Below are positions 1-9,006 of a stretch of 64,000 bases of DNA, in pieces (positions within the stretch are counted from its first letter, which is position 1; each line of letters starts with the position of its first letter). Made by a program: the position numbers and the translations under genes. The notes beneath the pieces are model-generated. The model was not told where the DNA came from. It saw only the letters and a list, made by a program, of their open reading frames with translations, and did not search any database. Location: NCBI GenBank assembly GCA_017405785.1, contig JAFQZR010000001.1, positions 1-64,000 of the forward strand. The letters are read 5' to 3'. Origin of the DNA: Erysipelotrichaceae bacterium (GTDB taxonomy: Bacteria; Bacillota_I; Bacilli_A; Erysipelotrichales; Erysipelotrichaceae).

Positions 1-86
1 AATAAGGGGATGGCTGACTGTTTGTCGCCGGGAGTATCCTAAGATATCCCTATTCAAGTTACGTCAGGCCATCTGTTTCCCTTATT
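1..86. ncRNA. Unclassified structured RNA-like element
   Basis: The first 86 bases fold into one closed structure. Positions 1-8 pair with 79-86, 9-14 pair with 68-73, and 15-18 pair with 63-66 with one bulge. Inside lies a hairpin, 30-38 with 43-50, with a CTAA loop. No reading frame explains it. I could not match it to SRP RNA, tmRNA, 6S or a riboswitch class. It may continue beyond the window edge, and the strand is not settled; neighbouring genes are on minus. Confidence 0.4.
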
Positions 87-173
87 ATGAAACAAGCGCA
101 GATAATCTTCTATTATCCACGCTTATATAGTACGAAATTCCTGTTTATTGGGATTATTGTAATATGTGAAACA

Positions 174-197
174 ACAGAAAAGAGGTCTATGACCTCT
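174..197 (-). terminator. Rho-independent terminator after the tRNA pair
   Basis: On minus, AGAGGTC and GACCTCT form a 7-bp stem with a 3-nt loop, followed by TTTCTGTT. It lies just past the 3' end of tRNA-Val and closes the transcript that includes both tRNAs. Confidence 0.7.
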
Positions 198-207
198 GTG
201 TTTTCAA

Positions 208-283
208 TGGTGGAGAATATGGGACTCGAACCCATGACCTCACCCCTGTGAAGAGCACGCTCTCCCGACTGAGCTAATTCTCC
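208..283 (-). tRNA. tRNA-Val (anticodon CAC)
   Basis: The 76-nt cloverleaf has acceptor GGAGAAT/ATTCTCC, a D stem GCTC/GAGC, a T arm with TTCGAGT and an encoded CCA. The anticodon loop is TTCACAG, giving CAC at 248-250, which reads GUG. The anticodon stem holds several G-U pairs, so the identity is slightly less certain than the gene itself. Confidence 0.87.
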
Positions 284-320
284 CTGTACAGGCAGTTTCA
301 TCTGCCTGTTTTTCTGTTAC

Positions 321-396
321 TGGTGGAGAATGCGGGGCTCGAACCCGTGGCCTCCTGATTGCGAACCAGGCGCTCTACCAGCTGAGCTAATCCCCC
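321..396 (-). tRNA. tRNA-Ala (anticodon CGC)
   Basis: The acceptor GGGGGAT pairs with ATTCTCC and keeps G3-U70, the alanine identity pair. The anticodon loop TTCGCAA gives CGC, reading GCG. CCA is encoded. The gene begins only 10 nt after the DUF4956 stop codon, with no clear promoter in between, so it may be cotranscribed with that operon. Confidence 0.92.
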
Positions 397-406
397 GTTA
401 ACAGAA

Positions 407-1075
407 TTACATGCCGGTTTCATTATTGAAACTGACAAGATTGACGGTTTTGACACCTTCAATGTGCTGTAACTGCGTCATTAAGGCATTGGTGTCCTTG
501 CTGAATTCGATCTCATAGGTCTGTTCGCAGACATTGAGATTGTTGATGGTCTTGCTCTTGAGCTGCTTCTTGCCAACAGCCTTCAAAGCTTCGTTGACCT
601 GAGCTTCAGCAGCTGCATTGTACATGACAACCAGCAGATACTGTGATTTGGCCTTGGTATTAACCATGTAGGACACATAGTATACTACACCTAAAAGCAG
701 AGTTCCCACAATACCTGTTACATACAGACCGGCACCTGCCATGATTCCGGAAGTAATTGCCCAGAACATGAATGAAGTATCCAACGGTTCCTTGACTGCT
801 GTTCTGAAACGAACGATGCTGAGGGCACCGACCATGCCAAGTGACAGTGACAGGTTGGAATTGATGGTTCTGATGATCATCGCTACGACCATTGCCAGCA
901 ACATTATCGTTAACGGCATCGTACGGTTATAGACAATGCCGGAGAATGTCTTGCGGTAGATAAAGACAATAAACAGTGACATCACAAAAGCAACCAGCAG
1001 TGAAGTCACGATCATGGATATCGTTACCGGTCCGGCAAACTGATTCAGTAGGAATTCCTTAATGGTATCAATCAT
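407..1075 (-). CDS. DUF4956 family membrane protein
   Basis: A 222-residue integral membrane protein with about four membrane segments (near 19-39, 54-72, 103-120 and 121-137) and a soluble C-terminal domain from about 140. The loop motif GALSIVRFRTAVKEP at 83-97 is the hallmark of DUF4956. A TTG at 1081 is possible, but AAGGAGG at 1083-1089 lies 7 nt before the ATG at 1075, so that start was chosen. The VTC-domain gene ends at 1078, so the two are effectively coupled. DUF4956 genes are commonly found beside VTC-domain and CotH genes, as here. Biochemical function is unknown; a membrane partner of the VTC enzyme is inference. Confidence 0.88.
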   Translation of the reverse strand: MIDTIKEFLLNQFAGPVTISMIVTSLLVAFVMSLFIVFIYRKTFSGIVYNRTMPLTIMLLAMVVAMIIRTINSNLSLSLGMVGALSIVRFRTAVKEPLDTSFMFWAITSGIMAGAGLYVTGIVGTLLLGVVYYVSYMVNTKAKSQYLLVVMYNAAAEAQVNEALKAVGKKQLKSKTINNLNVCEQTYEIEFSKDTNALMTQLQHIEGVKTVNLVSFNNETGM

Positions 1076-1077
1076 AT

Positions 1078-1773
1078 TCAAGCCTCCTTGATACTGCGGC
1101 AGACAGCGAACTTGCTGACGGCCTGTCTTAGTTTAGGTACGGAATTAATGATGGCCAGAATGTGCTGAGGAATGAACTCATTGCATTTGACCTCCAGGAC
1201 ACATGTTCCCGGTTCATACATTTCAAAAGTAGTCAGATCAGGATTGAAGAAATCCAGATCATAGCGTCCGCTTCTGAGGTCTTCATCAAAAGTGATTCTG
1301 ACCTCACTTACCGGATAGGTAAAGGCGGTTCGGCGGTAATCGACAATGATCGACGGCGCCAGATTCTTACTGACAGCCTCCCGCAGAAACCTGTTCATGA
1401 ACTTGTTGGAACTGTGAATGCGAGTATACTGTCTGTCTATCAGAGCCTGCGTAACCTGCCGTGACAGTTTGCAGGATTCCTTATAAGTCATGTTTTCATC
1501 CTTGTGCTTGCATTCCAGAGATATGAAGGAAGGATCATTGTTATACATTCTGATGCGGTATTTCGCACGAAACTCTTCCCCGTTCACCTTTTCCCGGTAA
1601 GCTGATGAATATATGTCATCAAAATACAGGGAACGGATGTCATAGGAATATTCATCACTGACGGAATGGCTGTCCATCTGCATCACAGCCTTAAGCTGCT
1701 GCTTCAGCAGTGCAGCTGTTGCTGTCGAGATGATGAATTTGAGTTCATAACGGTATTCGATCTGCTTTACCAT
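1078..1773 (-). CDS. VTC-domain protein (polyphosphate polymerase-like)
   Basis: 231 residues that are almost entirely a VTC domain, the triphosphate-tunnel fold known from the catalytic subunit of yeast polyphosphate polymerase. Charged strand motifs expected to line the tunnel are present: YRYELKF at 7-13, KYRIRMY at 71-77, LECKHK near 86-91, DYRRTAF, and EVK near the C terminus. This suggests an active nucleotidyl/phosphate-handling enzyme, although the product is unproven. It overlaps the CotH gene upstream by 7 bp and abuts the DUF4956 gene, so the three are one operon. No membrane segment is visible; the neighbour could supply it. Confidence 0.87.
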   Translation of the reverse strand: MVKQIEYRYELKFIISTATAALLKQQLKAVMQMDSHSVSDEYSYDIRSLYFDDIYSSAYREKVNGEEFRAKYRIRMYNNDPSFISLECKHKDENMTYKESCKLSRQVTQALIDRQYTRIHSSNKFMNRFLREAVSKNLAPSIIVDYRRTAFTYPVSEVRITFDEDLRSGRYDLDFFNPDLTTFEMYEPGTCVLEVKCNEFIPQHILAIINSVPKLRQAVSKFAVCRSIKEA

Positions 1774-4670
1774 AAGTCACCGAATATCTGCTTCATTCTG
1801 GCATCGGAGAGTCCGAACCAGCTCTTTGTGTAAGCTAACACATAGTACTGACGGTTGTTGATGAAATCCCTCACCTTCTGTACTTCATTGAGATATGAAG
1901 AATAAGTAATTGGAATTCCGAAGTCAAACGCCAGGTAGGATCCATACCATCTTTCCCTGTCTCTGGCAATTTCAGGAGCATATGAATCAACTATTCCGTT
2001 TAAGCGCTCTGTCATTGAAGCCTTGCTGAGTTCATTGTGAAGCAGGTAATTAAGACGTTCCAGCCATTTTTCACGGAACTTGGCATTGTCAAACAATTTG
2101 CGCGGAATGACATTGTCATAGGTGTTTTCAACCCATCCGGTCATGCCGTACGGGTTAACAACGTAATTGGCGAAATAATTATAGTCGGTATAACGCAGAC
2201 CGTAGTCAACGTCATACAGTATGTATTTCCATCTTCCCCCGTCAACATCCGGATGAGAGAAGTATCTTACATTGGCGACGTCACGGTTGGCATAGTACAT
2301 CATGAAGATCCAGTAATCGATCACATTGTCTATATCAACCAGAGTACTGAGATACTCCATGTTGGCATCAGATGACATGTCGTGATTGTGAACCCAGTTA
2401 AATATCTCGGTTATACCGTCGACACCGGCTTCCACCGTTCCCGAACAGTGCACGATATTTGTCTTGTCTTTGTCAACATTGTAATGATCGGCTATGAAGG
2501 TCTTGTTGATCTTTTCTCTTATGTTATAAATTCCCCAGTAACGACCGTTGATATACAGGACACAGGATTTGTAGGCCTGGACATCAACATACTTGTCTGC
2601 CGCTGAAGTACATAAGATATCACGGAAGATCGTCTTGGACAGGTCATTGGAACCTGATCTTAAGACAATCGCATCGAAAACGCTGTTGTCTCTGTTATCA
2701 AACAGATGGCAGATCAGATCTCCTGCTCCCCAGTCTGAATCAAAGCGCAAAGCATAGCTTTTCTTATCATCATTACGGGAGTTCCCTCCGAAACAGGCAA
2801 TGGAACAAGGTGAGCAGAACAGTTCTTCCCCGTTTTCAAACAGCTGGGCACTGGCCTGTAATTCCAGACCTCTGATATTGGAATTGTAATTCAGATAGCT
2901 GAAGTCATCAGGATCCAGAGAGACTGACATCACCGGCAGTGTATGATTTTCATTGACGATGAAACTGGCTGTGGAAGCCGTACTTCTGACAGCTCCTTCC
3001 ATGTAGCTTCTGGCCTTTACGACTGTTGTAGAAGCGACCGTAAAAGGACCGTTATAAACTGCTGAAGATGACGTGGGAAAGCTACCGTCAGTGGTATAGC
3101 GTATCGTACCCTGCCCGCTGATGGTAACTGTCGTACTACCGTCATAAACTCCTGCTGTTTCAATCAGCGGAGTTTCTGTTACCAGACGGCTGCCTGAACC
3201 GTTAGCCCGATTCGGAGTAGGAGTTTCCATGTAGATGAAACCGTTGCGGCTGCCGCGTCCATAGCTGTACTGATACGGAACACTGGCGATATTGATGCAG
3301 TCACAGATAGTGTTACCCCTGCTCAGATAAAGCGTATCGCTGCTGCCGATCTTGAAGTTTGCGTGATAGTATGAGTTATTTGTCAATCTGGTATCACCGG
3401 AGGCCATTATGACAATGTAATCACCCCGGGCCAGTTCTATTTCAGGCAGCTGATACTGCTGCAGGTTGTCGTCATTTTTACTCAGATAATACTCTGCCAG
3501 GTTGACAGTCTTGCCGCTGTTATTTCTTAATTCGATCCAGTCATAGTAATTATTACCGTTTTGAACCAGATAACTGTTATTTGAAGGCATGACTTCATTT
3601 ATCATCAGTCCGTCCGGATTGCTGAGATATTTCTCCTGGAAGCTCTCAACACCGCCGACAGTGTTCGGATAACCCGGAGAAACAATATTGGTACGGCTAT
3701 AGCTGCCGTCATCATTGCGCCTTATAGCAATGCCGGAAGCCAAATTCTCATATATGATCTCATCAACAATGCGGCCATTCTTACTCAGAATTACGGTTCC
3801 GTTTTCACTTTCAAAGCGGAAACCCAGAGCACCATCGCCCTTACCGGTTAAGATGCAGCAGACTTCACCCGGAGTCAGAATGCGGCTTTCCAGATTACTG
3901 AGATAAGGATTTGATGTTTCCTTGCCGATGGTATACTCACCCAGATCAACATTATGATCACTGATGTTACGGAATTCAATGAATCCTTCCTGGCTGCCGT
4001 CAATAAGGAAATTAGCCTTGTTGCGGTTGAGGAATTCATTAATGACAAGCTCGCTGGCTTCATCTGATTTCAAAGAAGTATAATAATCATTCAGACCGTT
4101 TTCATTATTCGGGAATCCCGGTGTGCCAAACTCAGAGACAAACCAGTTACCGTCCTTATCTCTCATCATGGCCTGGTTCTTGCCTAAAGCCACTGTCTCA
4201 ACAGCATCTATTACCTTGCTGGACGGGTTGACCAGAACAATGGTCTCCCCTCCTTTGGAACTTAATCTGAATGGGGCATTATGACCGCTCTGAAGTCTTC
4301 CTGTAAGGCCTACGACGACATATTCACCAGGCTGGAGTGTTGTATCGGTAAAGACCCACTTAACGGTATCGGTTCTGTCTGATAAGCCGTATCCGTCCAG
4401 TTTTACAGTCTTTGATGTACCGTTATAGATTTCCAGATAGTCACAGACTTCGTTGTCTTCGTTGACCCAGACACCGCCGTTATTGCTCATGATCTCACTG
4501 ATGACGAGTTTACGGATGTTATTGTCATCACCGTCAGGCAGATTATTGACTGGTATTGATGAAGAACCACCAAAAAGAGTGCTTGCCACGATAGCTGCGA
4601 CAACCACCAGTATAGTCAATGTAACGAATAATCCATCAAACTTTTCAGTCTGTTTAATCCTGCTTTTCAT
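1767..4670 (-). CDS. CotH-kinase family protein with lamin-tail domains
   Basis: 967 residues. An N-terminal membrane anchor (about 12-33) is followed by three lamin-tail-like domains (about 50-165, 205-315 and 350-460). A chitobiase/HEX C-terminal-like beta domain follows (about 495-560, with IRYTTDGSFPT), then a CotH domain (about 570-900). The sequence YILYDVDYG matches the DxD metal-binding region of CotH protein kinases, which phosphorylate spore-coat proteins in Bacillus. The architecture places the kinase outside the membrane. The start ATG has no Shine-Dalgarno but sits 7 nt after a -10 box, so the mRNA may be leaderless. First gene of the CotH-VTC-DUF4956 operon. Its substrate is unknown, and it need not be a sporulation protein. 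Confidence 0.85.
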   Translation of the reverse strand: MKSRIKQTEKFDGLFVTLTILVVVAAIVASTLFGGSSSIPVNNLPDGDDNNIRKLVISEIMSNNGGVWVNEDNEVCDYLEIYNGTSKTVKLDGYGLSDRTDTVKWVFTDTTLQPGEYVVVGLTGRLQSGHNAPFRLSSKGGETIVLVNPSSKVIDAVETVALGKNQAMMRDKDGNWFVSEFGTPGFPNNENGLNDYYTSLKSDEASELVINEFLNRNKANFLIDGSQEGFIEFRNISDHNVDLGEYTIGKETSNPYLSNLESRILTPGEVCCILTGKGDGALGFRFESENGTVILSKNGRIVDEIIYENLASGIAIRRNDDGSYSRTNIVSPGYPNTVGGVESFQEKYLSNPDGLMINEVMPSNNSYLVQNGNNYYDWIELRNNSGKTVNLAEYYLSKNDDNLQQYQLPEIELARGDYIVIMASGDTRLTNNSYYHANFKIGSSDTLYLSRGNTICDCINIASVPYQYSYGRGSRNGFIYMETPTPNRANGSGSRLVTETPLIETAGVYDGSTTVTISGQGTIRYTTDGSFPTSSSAVYNGPFTVASTTVVKARSYMEGAVRSTASTASFIVNENHTLPVMSVSLDPDDFSYLNYNSNIRGLELQASAQLFENGEELFCSPCSIACFGGNSRNDDKKSYALRFDSDWGAGDLICHLFDNRDNSVFDAIVLRSGSNDLSKTIFRDILCTSAADKYVDVQAYKSCVLYINGRYWGIYNIREKINKTFIADHYNVDKDKTNIVHCSGTVEAGVDGITEIFNWVHNHDMSSDANMEYLSTLVDIDNVIDYWIFMMYYANRDVANVRYFSHPDVDGGRWKYILYDVDYGLRYTDYNYFANYVVNPYGMTGWVENTYDNVIPRKLFDNAKFREKWLERLNYLLHNELSKASMTERLNGIVDSYAPEIARDRERWYGSYLAFDFGIPITYSSYLNEVQKVRDFINNRQYYVLAYTKSWFGLSDARMKQIFGDLW

Positions 4671-4677
4671 CTTATAA

Positions 4678-4706
4678 ATTGTATCATTTTTACAGTGTGC
4701 TTACAA
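4678..4706 (-). promoter_or_regulatory. SigA-type promoter of the CotH operon, leaderless geometry
   Basis: On minus, TTGTAA (4701-4706), a 17-bp spacer and TACAAT (4678-4683) are followed after 7 nt by the CotH ATG. The -35 box begins just after the ABC transporter stop codon. Transcription should start at or beside the start codon. Confidence 0.55.
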
Positions 4707-4711
4707 CCTGG

Positions 4712-7700
4712 CTATTCTGTACGCAAAGCGGTAACCGGATCACACTTCATTGCCATTCTGGACGGAATGATACCTGCTATGACCGTTAATACAATGCTTA
4801 TGAATATCAGTATCAGCCCGGTTTTCAGAGGCAGATAAGCCGTTATTGATGATACCTTTGTCACCTTGCGCACGATCCAGTTAATCGGATAACACAACAA
4901 GATTGTTACAATTACACCAATAGTTCCGGCAAACCGCCCTATGATGAAGGTTTCGGCATTGAATACGGAAGCGACGTTTCTCTTGGAGGCACCCAACGAT
5001 CTCAGCACTCCTATTTCCCTTGTTCTTTCCAGCACGGAAATATAAGTGATGATCGCTATCATGATGGAAGACACTATCAGTGAAACGGAGACAAACGCAA
5101 TTAAAACATAGCTTATGGCGTTTATAATATTGGAAACTGAAGCGATCAGAATTCCGGTAATGTCAGTATAAAGGATGGCATCTTCCTTATGCCCCTCATT
5201 TTCACACCTTTCATTGTAATCGGCGATGAACTGTTTGAATTCTTCCTTTGAATCGAAATCCTTCAGATAAAGGGCTATGCTGACAGGATTCTGTGGATCT
5301 ACATATCCAAGGTTACGCAGATTTTCATCCCGTGACGCTTCACTGGATGAAGTATTCATGTAGGTCATCATCAGTCTGGTCATTTCCTGCTGATCCATGT
5401 TAAAACTGAAGGCCTGCCGTAAGGCATCAGCGTCAAAGATGAAGGCATTATTCATGACACCGGCCAGATAGCTGCCGGCATTATTCAGCGTGCTGTTCAT
5501 CGTCTTCTGAATTCTTCCCTGCAGCAGAGTGGATGTAACATTCTGTAAGGTACTGCTCATACTGTCATTGTTCATTAAGGACATGACCAGTTCAAGCACC
5601 TTGTCCTGGGAGATCGGAGCATCTTCGGTAGGTATCAGCTGACTGGCGATATCCACATATGACTGCAGGCTGTTCTTCAATAACGGACGCAAAGTGTTCT
5701 CCATGTATCCTGAAGACAGACCGAAATCGCTCTCAAACTGCGCTATCTCCTTTTGGGTTGACTCCTTGGCAAATTGTCTGTCAAGCATCTCATCAACTGC
5801 CTGGACATTAAAGATGGCTGTCATGTCGTTTCCGTTTTCCCGAATGTAATCACTGAGCATCTCGGTCATCATGTTTGCCACAAAACCGCCGAGCTGCTGC
5901 CCGGCATTGCCGACATCATTTATGACACTGTTCATAGCAGTGGACATGTAGTAATTCATGGCAGAAGTTATATCATTTGGATTGACCTGAATATTGAAAG
6001 CCTGAGCGATCTTGTCCTCATCAACGGAGATCATGTCCTCAAAGTTGATGTTGCTTTCCGGAACATCAGAGTTAACTTCATCAAAGCTGCGACGTGAGAA
6101 TACATCTGTGGTATTATCAGCCAGCTGCTGCTGTACTATCTCTCTGGTTGCGCTCTGCTGAACGACATACTCAGTGAGTTTTGAGGTATAGCCGACTCCC
6201 GGCATCAGAATGCCGTTGCTTTCATCCTGAGGCATGATGATGCCCGTGATCTTCAGGGTTATGCCGTTATTGACAAGTTCACTGACAAATTCTTTGTCAT
6301 CAGACATGTCTTTCCATACATCGTAGTTTTTATCGTATTCATAGAAATCTGCCGGTATTACCAGCTTGTATTCCAGATTAAGAAAATCATCCCAGGTAAA
6401 AGTCATCGGAGTATTATCTATCTCCACCTTTTCACCGCGTAAGGCCCGGTTAATGAATTTTTCCAGTTCAGCCGGATCTCTTAAGCCCAACGCATATGTA
6501 ATATAGTCAGTAACGTTCTTTTCACTGTTAACGATCAATACCATCTCATCACAGTTTTCCGGCCAGCGACCCTTAAGGAGAACATACTGGCTTTTCAATA
6601 GTTCCTGATTATCAATCATTTCCTGGAAGGCCGAACGGGAATAACTGGCCAGTGAAGAGCTGAACAGGGAGTTGTATATATTACTTGGATTTACTTTTAT
6701 GACATTATCATCATTCAGTTTATAGATATATGGAGAAATACCGTAACTGTACTGTATTGCGGTAAGATAATCATCAACCTCTTCATAATTGCGTTCGATA
6801 TGTTTCTTGAAGGCTTTCAGGTTATTGCTGCCAACCCGGTTGAACATGTTGGCAATCATTGAAACTTCACCGACCTTGCCGTCTTCAGTATTGCGGTTAG
6901 ATACCGCCGTCCTCATCGATAACATGCTGCTGGTCATGTCCACATCCGAGTTCTCAATTATTAATGGGTAGGAACTGAGCGAGTCACGCTGAACATCATC
7001 AATATATCTGTTGACACCATTGCTTAAGGACATGATCAGGGCAATGCCGATAATGCCTATTGAACCGGCAAAAGAAACCAGAATGGTTCTTCCCTTTTTT
7101 GTCAGCAGGTTATTTAAAGACAGGGAGAAAGCCGTGAACAGGTTCATGGCTGCCTTACCCAGATTACTGATGCTCTTTTCTTCGGTATCATTTACATAAG
7201 GGTTGGTATCACTTATTATCTGTCCGTCAGTCAGTCTGACGATACGGTTGGCATATGCTTCAGCCAGATCAGGGTTATGGGTAACCATTACCACCAGTCT
7301 GTCACTGGCAACTTCCTTTAAAAGATCCATGATCTGAATGGAACTCTGCGTATCCAGCGCACCGGTAGGTTCATCAGCCAGCAGGATATCAGGATCATTT
7401 ACCAGAGCACGGGCAATTGCCACTCTCTGCATCTGACCACCGGAGAGCTGATTAGGTTTCTTGTAAAGCTGATCGCCTAATCCTACCCTTTCCAGAGCCT
7501 CTCTGGCTCTTTCCATTCTTTCCTTTTTACTGATACCGGCAATGGTCAAAGCCAGTTCGACATTTGAAATGACAGTTTGGTGCGGTATCAGATTATATGA
7601 CTGGAAAATGAAGCCGACAGTATGGTTACGGTAGCTGTCCCAGTCACGGTCATTAAAGTCAACCGTTGACTTCCCATTGATTATCAAATCACCTGAAGAA

Positions 7701-7870
7701 TACCTGTCCAGACCTCCGACGATATTCAGCAGTGTTGTTTTACCGCCTCCGGAAGGACCGAGAATGGCAACGAATTCGTTCCGGCGAAAAGAAACTGAAA
7801 CGTTCTTCAGTGCTTCAACGGTATTGCTGCCCATTTCATACTGTTTTGAAATGTTTCTCAGTTCGATCAT
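4712..7870 (-). CDS. ABC transporter, fused ATPase and FtsX-type permease
   Basis: 1052 residues joining a LolD/MacB-class ATPase to an FtsX/MacB permease. The ATPase shows Walker A GPSGGGKTT (38-46), signature LSGGQ (142-146) and Walker B ILLADE (162-167). One membrane segment near 255-278 is followed by an extracytoplasmic region of about 600 residues, and three further segments lie between about 915 and 1045. MacB-class proteins work as mechanotransducers moving peptides, lipids or drugs rather than by classical import. The substrate is unknown; no two-component system or separate permease gene is next to it. The ribosome binding site AAAGGAAG lies about 9 nt upstream. Confidence 0.9.
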   Translation of the reverse strand: MIELRNISKQYEMGSNTVEALKNVSVSFRRNEFVAILGPSGGGKTTLLNIVGGLDRYSSGDLIINGKSTVDFNDRDWDSYRNHTVGFIFQSYNLIPHQTVISNVELALTIAGISKKERMERAREALERVGLGDQLYKKPNQLSGGQMQRVAIARALVNDPDILLADEPTGALDTQSSIQIMDLLKEVASDRLVVMVTHNPDLAEAYANRIVRLTDGQIISDTNPYVNDTEEKSISNLGKAAMNLFTAFSLSLNNLLTKKGRTILVSFAGSIGIIGIALIMSLSNGVNRYIDDVQRDSLSSYPLIIENSDVDMTSSMLSMRTAVSNRNTEDGKVGEVSMIANMFNRVGSNNLKAFKKHIERNYEEVDDYLTAIQYSYGISPYIYKLNDDNVIKVNPSNIYNSLFSSSLASYSRSAFQEMIDNQELLKSQYVLLKGRWPENCDEMVLIVNSEKNVTDYITYALGLRDPAELEKFINRALRGEKVEIDNTPMTFTWDDFLNLEYKLVIPADFYEYDKNYDVWKDMSDDKEFVSELVNNGITLKITGIIMPQDESNGILMPGVGYTSKLTEYVVQQSATREIVQQQLADNTTDVFSRRSFDEVNSDVPESNINFEDMISVDEDKIAQAFNIQVNPNDITSAMNYYMSTAMNSVINDVGNAGQQLGGFVANMMTEMLSDYIRENGNDMTAIFNVQAVDEMLDRQFAKESTQKEIAQFESDFGLSSGYMENTLRPLLKNSLQSYVDIASQLIPTEDAPISQDKVLELVMSLMNNDSMSSTLQNVTSTLLQGRIQKTMNSTLNNAGSYLAGVMNNAFIFDADALRQAFSFNMDQQEMTRLMMTYMNTSSSEASRDENLRNLGYVDPQNPVSIALYLKDFDSKEEFKQFIADYNERCENEGHKEDAILYTDITGILIASVSNIINAISYVLIAFVSVSLIVSSIMIAIITYISVLERTREIGVLRSLGASKRNVASVFNAETFIIGRFAGTIGVIVTILLCYPINWIVRKVTKVSSITAYLPLKTGLILIFISIVLTVIAGIIPSRMAMKCDPVTALRTE

Positions 7871-7909
7871 TAAGCCATTCTTCCTTTCTTTGCTTCAGTC
7901 AACCATTAT

Positions 7910-7918
7910 ATTATACCA
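7910..7918 (-). promoter_or_regulatory. Extended -10 promoter for the ABC transporter
   Basis: TGGTATAAT on minus is a full extended -10 element, about 40 nt before the start codon. No good -35 is visible. It lies against the terminator of the preceding flavodoxin gene. Confidence 0.5.
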
Positions 7919-7920
7919 CA

Positions 7921-7942
7921 GAAAAACCGCCATACAGGCGGT
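7921..7942 (-). terminator. Terminator of the flavodoxin operon
   Basis: ACCGCC and GGCGGT form a 6-bp stem with loop TGTAT, followed by TTTTC on minus. It lies 11 nt after the flavodoxin stop codon. Confidence 0.75.
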
Positions 7943-7952
7943 AGCACCTTAC

Positions 7953-8426
7953 TTATACTCTGGCACAGAAATCCCGAATCAGAGCGTCATTATCCCGGGA
8001 AGGTCTCTCCAAAGGATCTATCAGTACCAGCTGTGCACATAAAGTCACCAGTTTTTCCAGTTTATTCAGTGCTTTCTGTCCTCCGGAACCAGACATACAG
8101 ACAAAGGCTGCTGTCTTCTTTTCTACCAGAGCTTCCTGATTCTCCTTGATGAAAGTTCTTAACGGAGGAGCAATGTTTGAAGCCCAGACCGGTGAGCCCA
8201 GGATGATTCGGTCATACTCTTCACCGTTGAAAACATATGGCTGAAGCTTAGGGGTTTCCTGCATGACTGCGCTTTTACCGCCCCAGTAGAACTTCTTAAA
8301 TCCTTTATCAGGATATTGTTTGACACATTCAAGTTCGATCAGATCTGCTTTCAGGATTTCTGCCATCTGCTGGGCAGCCCATCTGACATTACCGCTTTGG
8401 GAATAGAATACTATGGCTGTTTTCAT
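7953..8426 (-). CDS. Flavodoxin-like protein
   Basis: 157 residues with a flavodoxin fold. The N-terminal strand and loop IVFYSQSGNVRWAA is the FMN phosphate-binding loop, and LGSPVWASNIAPPLRTF matches the second flavin-contact region. Such proteins are small cytoplasmic electron carriers or quinone/iron reductases; the partner here is unknown. A strong AAGGAGG precedes the start. It follows the DUF6320 gene by 10 nt and is last in that operon, before a terminator. Confidence 0.85.
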   Translation of the reverse strand: MKTAIVFYSQSGNVRWAAQQMAEILKADLIELECVKQYPDKGFKKFYWGGKSAVMQETPKLQPYVFNGEEYDRIILGSPVWASNIAPPLRTFIKENQEALVEKKTAAFVCMSGSGGQKALNKLEKLVTLCAQLVLIDPLERPSRDNDALIRDFCARV

Positions 8427-8436
8427 ATGACCCTCC

Positions 8437-9006
8437 TTAATTAGTATGGAATCTTTTCTTCAGTTCTCTGATGAAATCATTATGGAAGAAAATGAACAGA
8501 AACAGAACGCTAAGGGCAATGCTGCCAAGTACGATCATTGGCCAGCTGAGATCCATAATATCGGTCAGAGATATCGCTGTAAGAATGAGTGAGAATACCA
8601 CCAGCCACATTAAAGGCATGGTATTTGCCAGCTGGCTCTGATAGTCAGCTATCAGGAATATGGTCGTCAGGATAAGAGCCGCAAACAGAATGATCGGTAT
8701 GACAAACATCGACCATCCAGGAGCCAGGCAGACATCTATGAGACCTAAAAGAATGCATACATAGAATACAGTCTTTACTGTCTGAGAGATCAGATTGAAC
8801 TCGATGCTGTCAGGCGAGAAAAACAGATTCCAGGCTGATAATAAAGACCATAAAACCACTATGCTCCATGGTTTTCCTTTCACTAACAGATTGACAATTA
8901 CACAGGCCAGGGCTGCCAGAGAAAACAGCCATTTGACGATACGGCGCAGCTTCAGAAACAGAATGTTTGCACGTTTCAATGCCGGATATATGATATCAAC
9001 TTTCAT
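8437..9006 (-). CDS. DUF6320-like membrane protein
   Basis: 189 residues with five or six hydrophobic segments and a basic C terminus (ELKKRFHTN). It resembles the DUF6320 family, whose function is not known. A GTG at 9015 would add three residues, but GGGAAG upstream is better placed for the ATG at 9006. It overlaps the end of the acyltransferase-like gene by 11 bp, which implies translational coupling and a shared role at the membrane. Confidence 0.72.
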   Translation of the reverse strand: MKVDIIYPALKRANILFLKLRRIVKWLFSLAALACVIVNLLVKGKPWSIVVLWSLLSAWNLFFSPDSIEFNLISQTVKTVFYVCILLGLIDVCLAPGWSMFVIPIILFAALILTTIFLIADYQSQLANTMPLMWLVVFSLILTAISLTDIMDLSWPMIVLGSIALSVLFLFIFFHNDFIRELKKRFHTN

